Assembly: GCA_030150595.1 (NCBI GenBank)
Contig: JASLFQ010000190.1
Coordinates: 1 to 6,239 of the forward strand
DNA from: Aquirhabdus sp.
Lineage (GTDB): Bacteria > Pseudomonadota > Gammaproteobacteria > Pseudomonadales > Moraxellaceae
Reading direction: 5' to 3'
Length of the DNA: 6,239 bases
Part shown: positions 5,999 to 6,239 of the stretch, piece by piece
Numbering within the stretch: position 1 is the first letter of the stretch
Layout of the letters: the number at the start of each line of letters is the position of its first letter
The notes under the pieces: generated by a model
Told to the model about the DNA's origin: nothing
Databases searched by the model: none
Seen by the model: the letters and a program-made list of their open reading frames with translations, nothing else
Translations under genes and position numbers: made by a program

Positions 5999-6239
5999 AC
6001 GCCATTCCTAAACAGCTCTTGAATACGATCACTCAGATCATAAAACGCGACGCGATCATAGCGTTTATTCAGCAGCATAATTGGCTCTTTGAGTCGTTGC
6101 CAACCAATCGGAAGTAAGTCTAAAACCTCGCCCAAAGCCTTAATATCTCGTGCTGGGTCTTTGATTAAGCGTAAACTAATATCAACCCGCTCAATCGATT
6201 CACCCATGCGCAAAAACAACTGCACCATCGGACTTTCTT
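5995..6239 (-). CDS. Alpha-E (DUF403) domain protein, C-terminal fragment (5' end outside window)
   Basis: The frame is open from the right edge to a TGA at 5995, giving about 81 C-terminal residues. The Met at 6228 is internal because codons continue upstream ('ESP' before it). The fragment is helical. 'FLRMGESIERVDISLRLI' resembles the amphipathic helix with Glu-Arg at its centre that recurs in alpha-E domains, and 'DLLPIGWQRLKEP' and 'FYDLSDRIQELFRNGV' follow. In the Anbu cluster an alpha-E gene normally precedes the transglutaminase gene, and here the two overlap by 4 bp. The alpha-E domain has no assigned catalytic activity and is thought to work with a circularly permuted ATP-grasp ligase, whose gene should lie further right. 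The assignment rests on this short fragment plus context. Confidence 0.7.
   Translation of the reverse strand, partial: ESPMVQLFLRMGESIERVDISLRLIKDPARDIKALGEVLDLLPIGWQRLKEPIMLLNKRYDRVAFYDLSDRIQELFRNGV

Overview
The window looks like a chromosomal segment of a gammaproteobacterium of the Acinetobacter/Moraxellaceae type. The reasons are a moderate-to-low GC housekeeping style, a membrane-type (CDP-alcohol family) phosphatidylserine synthase instead of the E. coli soluble enzyme, an RlmJ with a typical gammaproteobacterial N-terminus, and an Anbu protease gene cluster. This assignment comes from gene content and protein resemblance recalled from memory, not from a search. No tRNA, rRNA, CRISPR array, transposase or phage gene was seen.

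Left part (1-1751). The 3' end of an RluA-type pseudouridine synthase gene on the + strand runs into a convergent two-gene unit on the - strand. That unit is a PHD/PPHD-type 2-oxoglutarate-Fe(II) prolyl hydroxylase, followed by a protein I do not recognise. The terminal 101 bp of the pseudouridine synthase and the unknown gene overlap tail to tail. A 288-bp divergent intergenic region then separates the hydroxylase from rlmJ. It carries a 19-bp palindrome and a cluster of CATG-centred repeats that look like an operator region.

Middle (1752-3750). rlmJ (23S rRNA m6A2030 methyltransferase) and pssA (phosphatidylserine synthase) are both on the + strand, 82 bp apart. pssA is followed by a strong hairpin/U-tract terminator and then by a long perfect inverted repeat (20-bp arms plus an inner 5-bp stem) resembling a dispersed REP-like palindrome.

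Right part (3751-6239). A YgjP-like zinc metallopeptidase on the + strand appears to use a promoter overlapping the palindrome and a non-ATG start. Its stop codon overlaps that of the convergent anbu gene in a shared TTAA. On the - strand, in transcription order, are the end of an alpha-E (DUF403) gene, a transglutaminase-like cysteine protease overlapping it by ATGA, and anbu, a proteasome/HslV-like N-terminal-nucleophile hydrolase. This is the conserved Anbu/transglutaminase/alpha-E cluster, usually with a circularly permuted ATP-grasp gene (expected beyond the right edge). It is a predicted peptide ligation/cleavage system whose physiological role is still poorly defined, and it is the most interesting system here.
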